From Rikenellaceae bacterium (GTDB taxonomy: Bacteria; Bacteroidota; Bacteroidia; Bacteroidales; UBA932), in NCBI GenBank assembly GCA_900767375.1, contig CAAFYX010000026.1, positions 1-23,796 on the forward strand: a stretch of 23,796 nucleotides of DNA, in the 5' to 3' direction. This document shows positions 23,687 through 23,796 of this stretch, piece after piece. Position 1 is the stretch's first letter. Every line of letters begins with the position of its first letter. The position numbers and the translations under genes were made by a program. Under the pieces are notes generated by a model, which saw only the letters and a program-made list of their open reading frames with translations, was not told the DNA's origin and did no database searches.

Positions 23687-23757
23687 GCGGGATTAGCACA
23701 TCGGTAGTGCATTGGCTTCCCAAGCCAAGGAGGCGGGTCCGACTCCCGTATCCCGCT
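23687..23757 (+). tRNA. tRNA-Gly (anticodon CCC)
   Basis: A complete 71-base cloverleaf. The acceptor stem is GCGGGAT/ATCCCGC with discriminator T. The D-arm is GCAC/GTGC with loop ATCGGTA (G18 and G19 kept). The anticodon stem is TTGGC/GCCAA with loop TTCCCAA, so the anticodon is CCC (reads GGG). The variable loop is GGAG. The T-arm is GCGGG/CCCGT with loop TCCGACT. The T-loop has C where U55 is almost universal. CCA is not encoded. A consensus promoter precedes it and a terminator follows. Confidence 0.96.
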
Positions 23758-23760
23758 CAC

Positions 23761-23783
23761 AAGCCGGCCTCAGCCGGCTTTTT
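23761..23783 (+). terminator. Rho-independent terminator of tRNA-Gly
   Basis: An 8-bp perfect stem AAGCCGGC/GCCGGCTT (23761-23768 and 23773-23780) with loop CTCA, running into TTTTT (23779-23783). It begins 4 bases after the tRNA, making a monocistronic tRNA unit. There is no T-run on the other strand. Confidence 0.9.
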
Positions 23784-23796
23784 CCTTTCCCGAAAG

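Noticed and set aside
32..23796. CRISPR arrays, insertion sequences, phage or toxin-antitoxin genes
   Set aside because: No repeated spacer pattern, transposase motif, terminal repeats or small paired genes were seen on either strand.

Overview
The window looks like one end of a contig from a Bacteroidota genome, most likely order Bacteroidales. Three things point there. Most intergenic gaps carry the Bacteroidota -7 element TAnnTTTG, sometimes with TTTG/TTG 19-20 bases upstream. Shine-Dalgarno sequences are largely absent. SecA is the enlarged form of about 1,090 residues. Coding is dense and fairly GC-rich, while the promoter gaps are AT-rich. The genus cannot be named from this. The first 31 bases are Illumina TruSeq adapter, not genome.

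Layout: (1) 32-1863, minus: a NatA/NatB-type ABC exporter whose permease runs off the adapter-tagged end. (2) 1940-5032, minus: DNA polymerase III delta (holA), adenine deaminase (ade) and a short ribosome hibernation factor (hpf/raiA), with a hairpin terminator after the last. (3) 5168-6328, plus: purT, facing convergently (3) a lipoprotein plus cation-efflux pair at 6332-9009, minus. (4) 9086-11119, plus: gmd-fcl, which make GDP-L-fucose from GDP-mannose. (5) 11116-17147, minus: secA, bactofilin, lemA and a DUF2207 protein, all co-directional. (6) 17291-19152, plus: two overlapping family-2 glycosyltransferases. (7) 19132-23611, minus: polysaccharide pyruvyl transferase, Wzx-type flippase, TupA-like ATP-grasp protein and DUF616 protein, an overlapping operon. 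(8) tRNA-Gly(CCC) with its own promoter and terminator at the right edge.

The main theme is the cell surface. gmd-fcl supplies a sugar nucleotide, and the genes from 17291 to 23611 look like part of a capsule, O-antigen or exopolysaccharide locus: glycosyl transfer, pyruvyl capping, possible aminoacyl-type ligation and flipping. SecA, bactofilin and the LemA/DUF2207 pair also act at the envelope. No initiating sugar-phosphate transferase, Wzy polymerase or chain-length regulator is present, so the locus must be partial or depend on genes elsewhere.

No CRISPR array, insertion sequence, phage gene or toxin-antitoxin pair was found, and no gap exceeds about 145 bases. The least familiar parts are the pyruvyl/ATP-grasp/DUF616 glycan operon, a lipoprotein with an apparently degenerate deacetylase fold, several promoters that sit almost on the start codon, and a twin palindrome between secA and the first glycosyltransferase.
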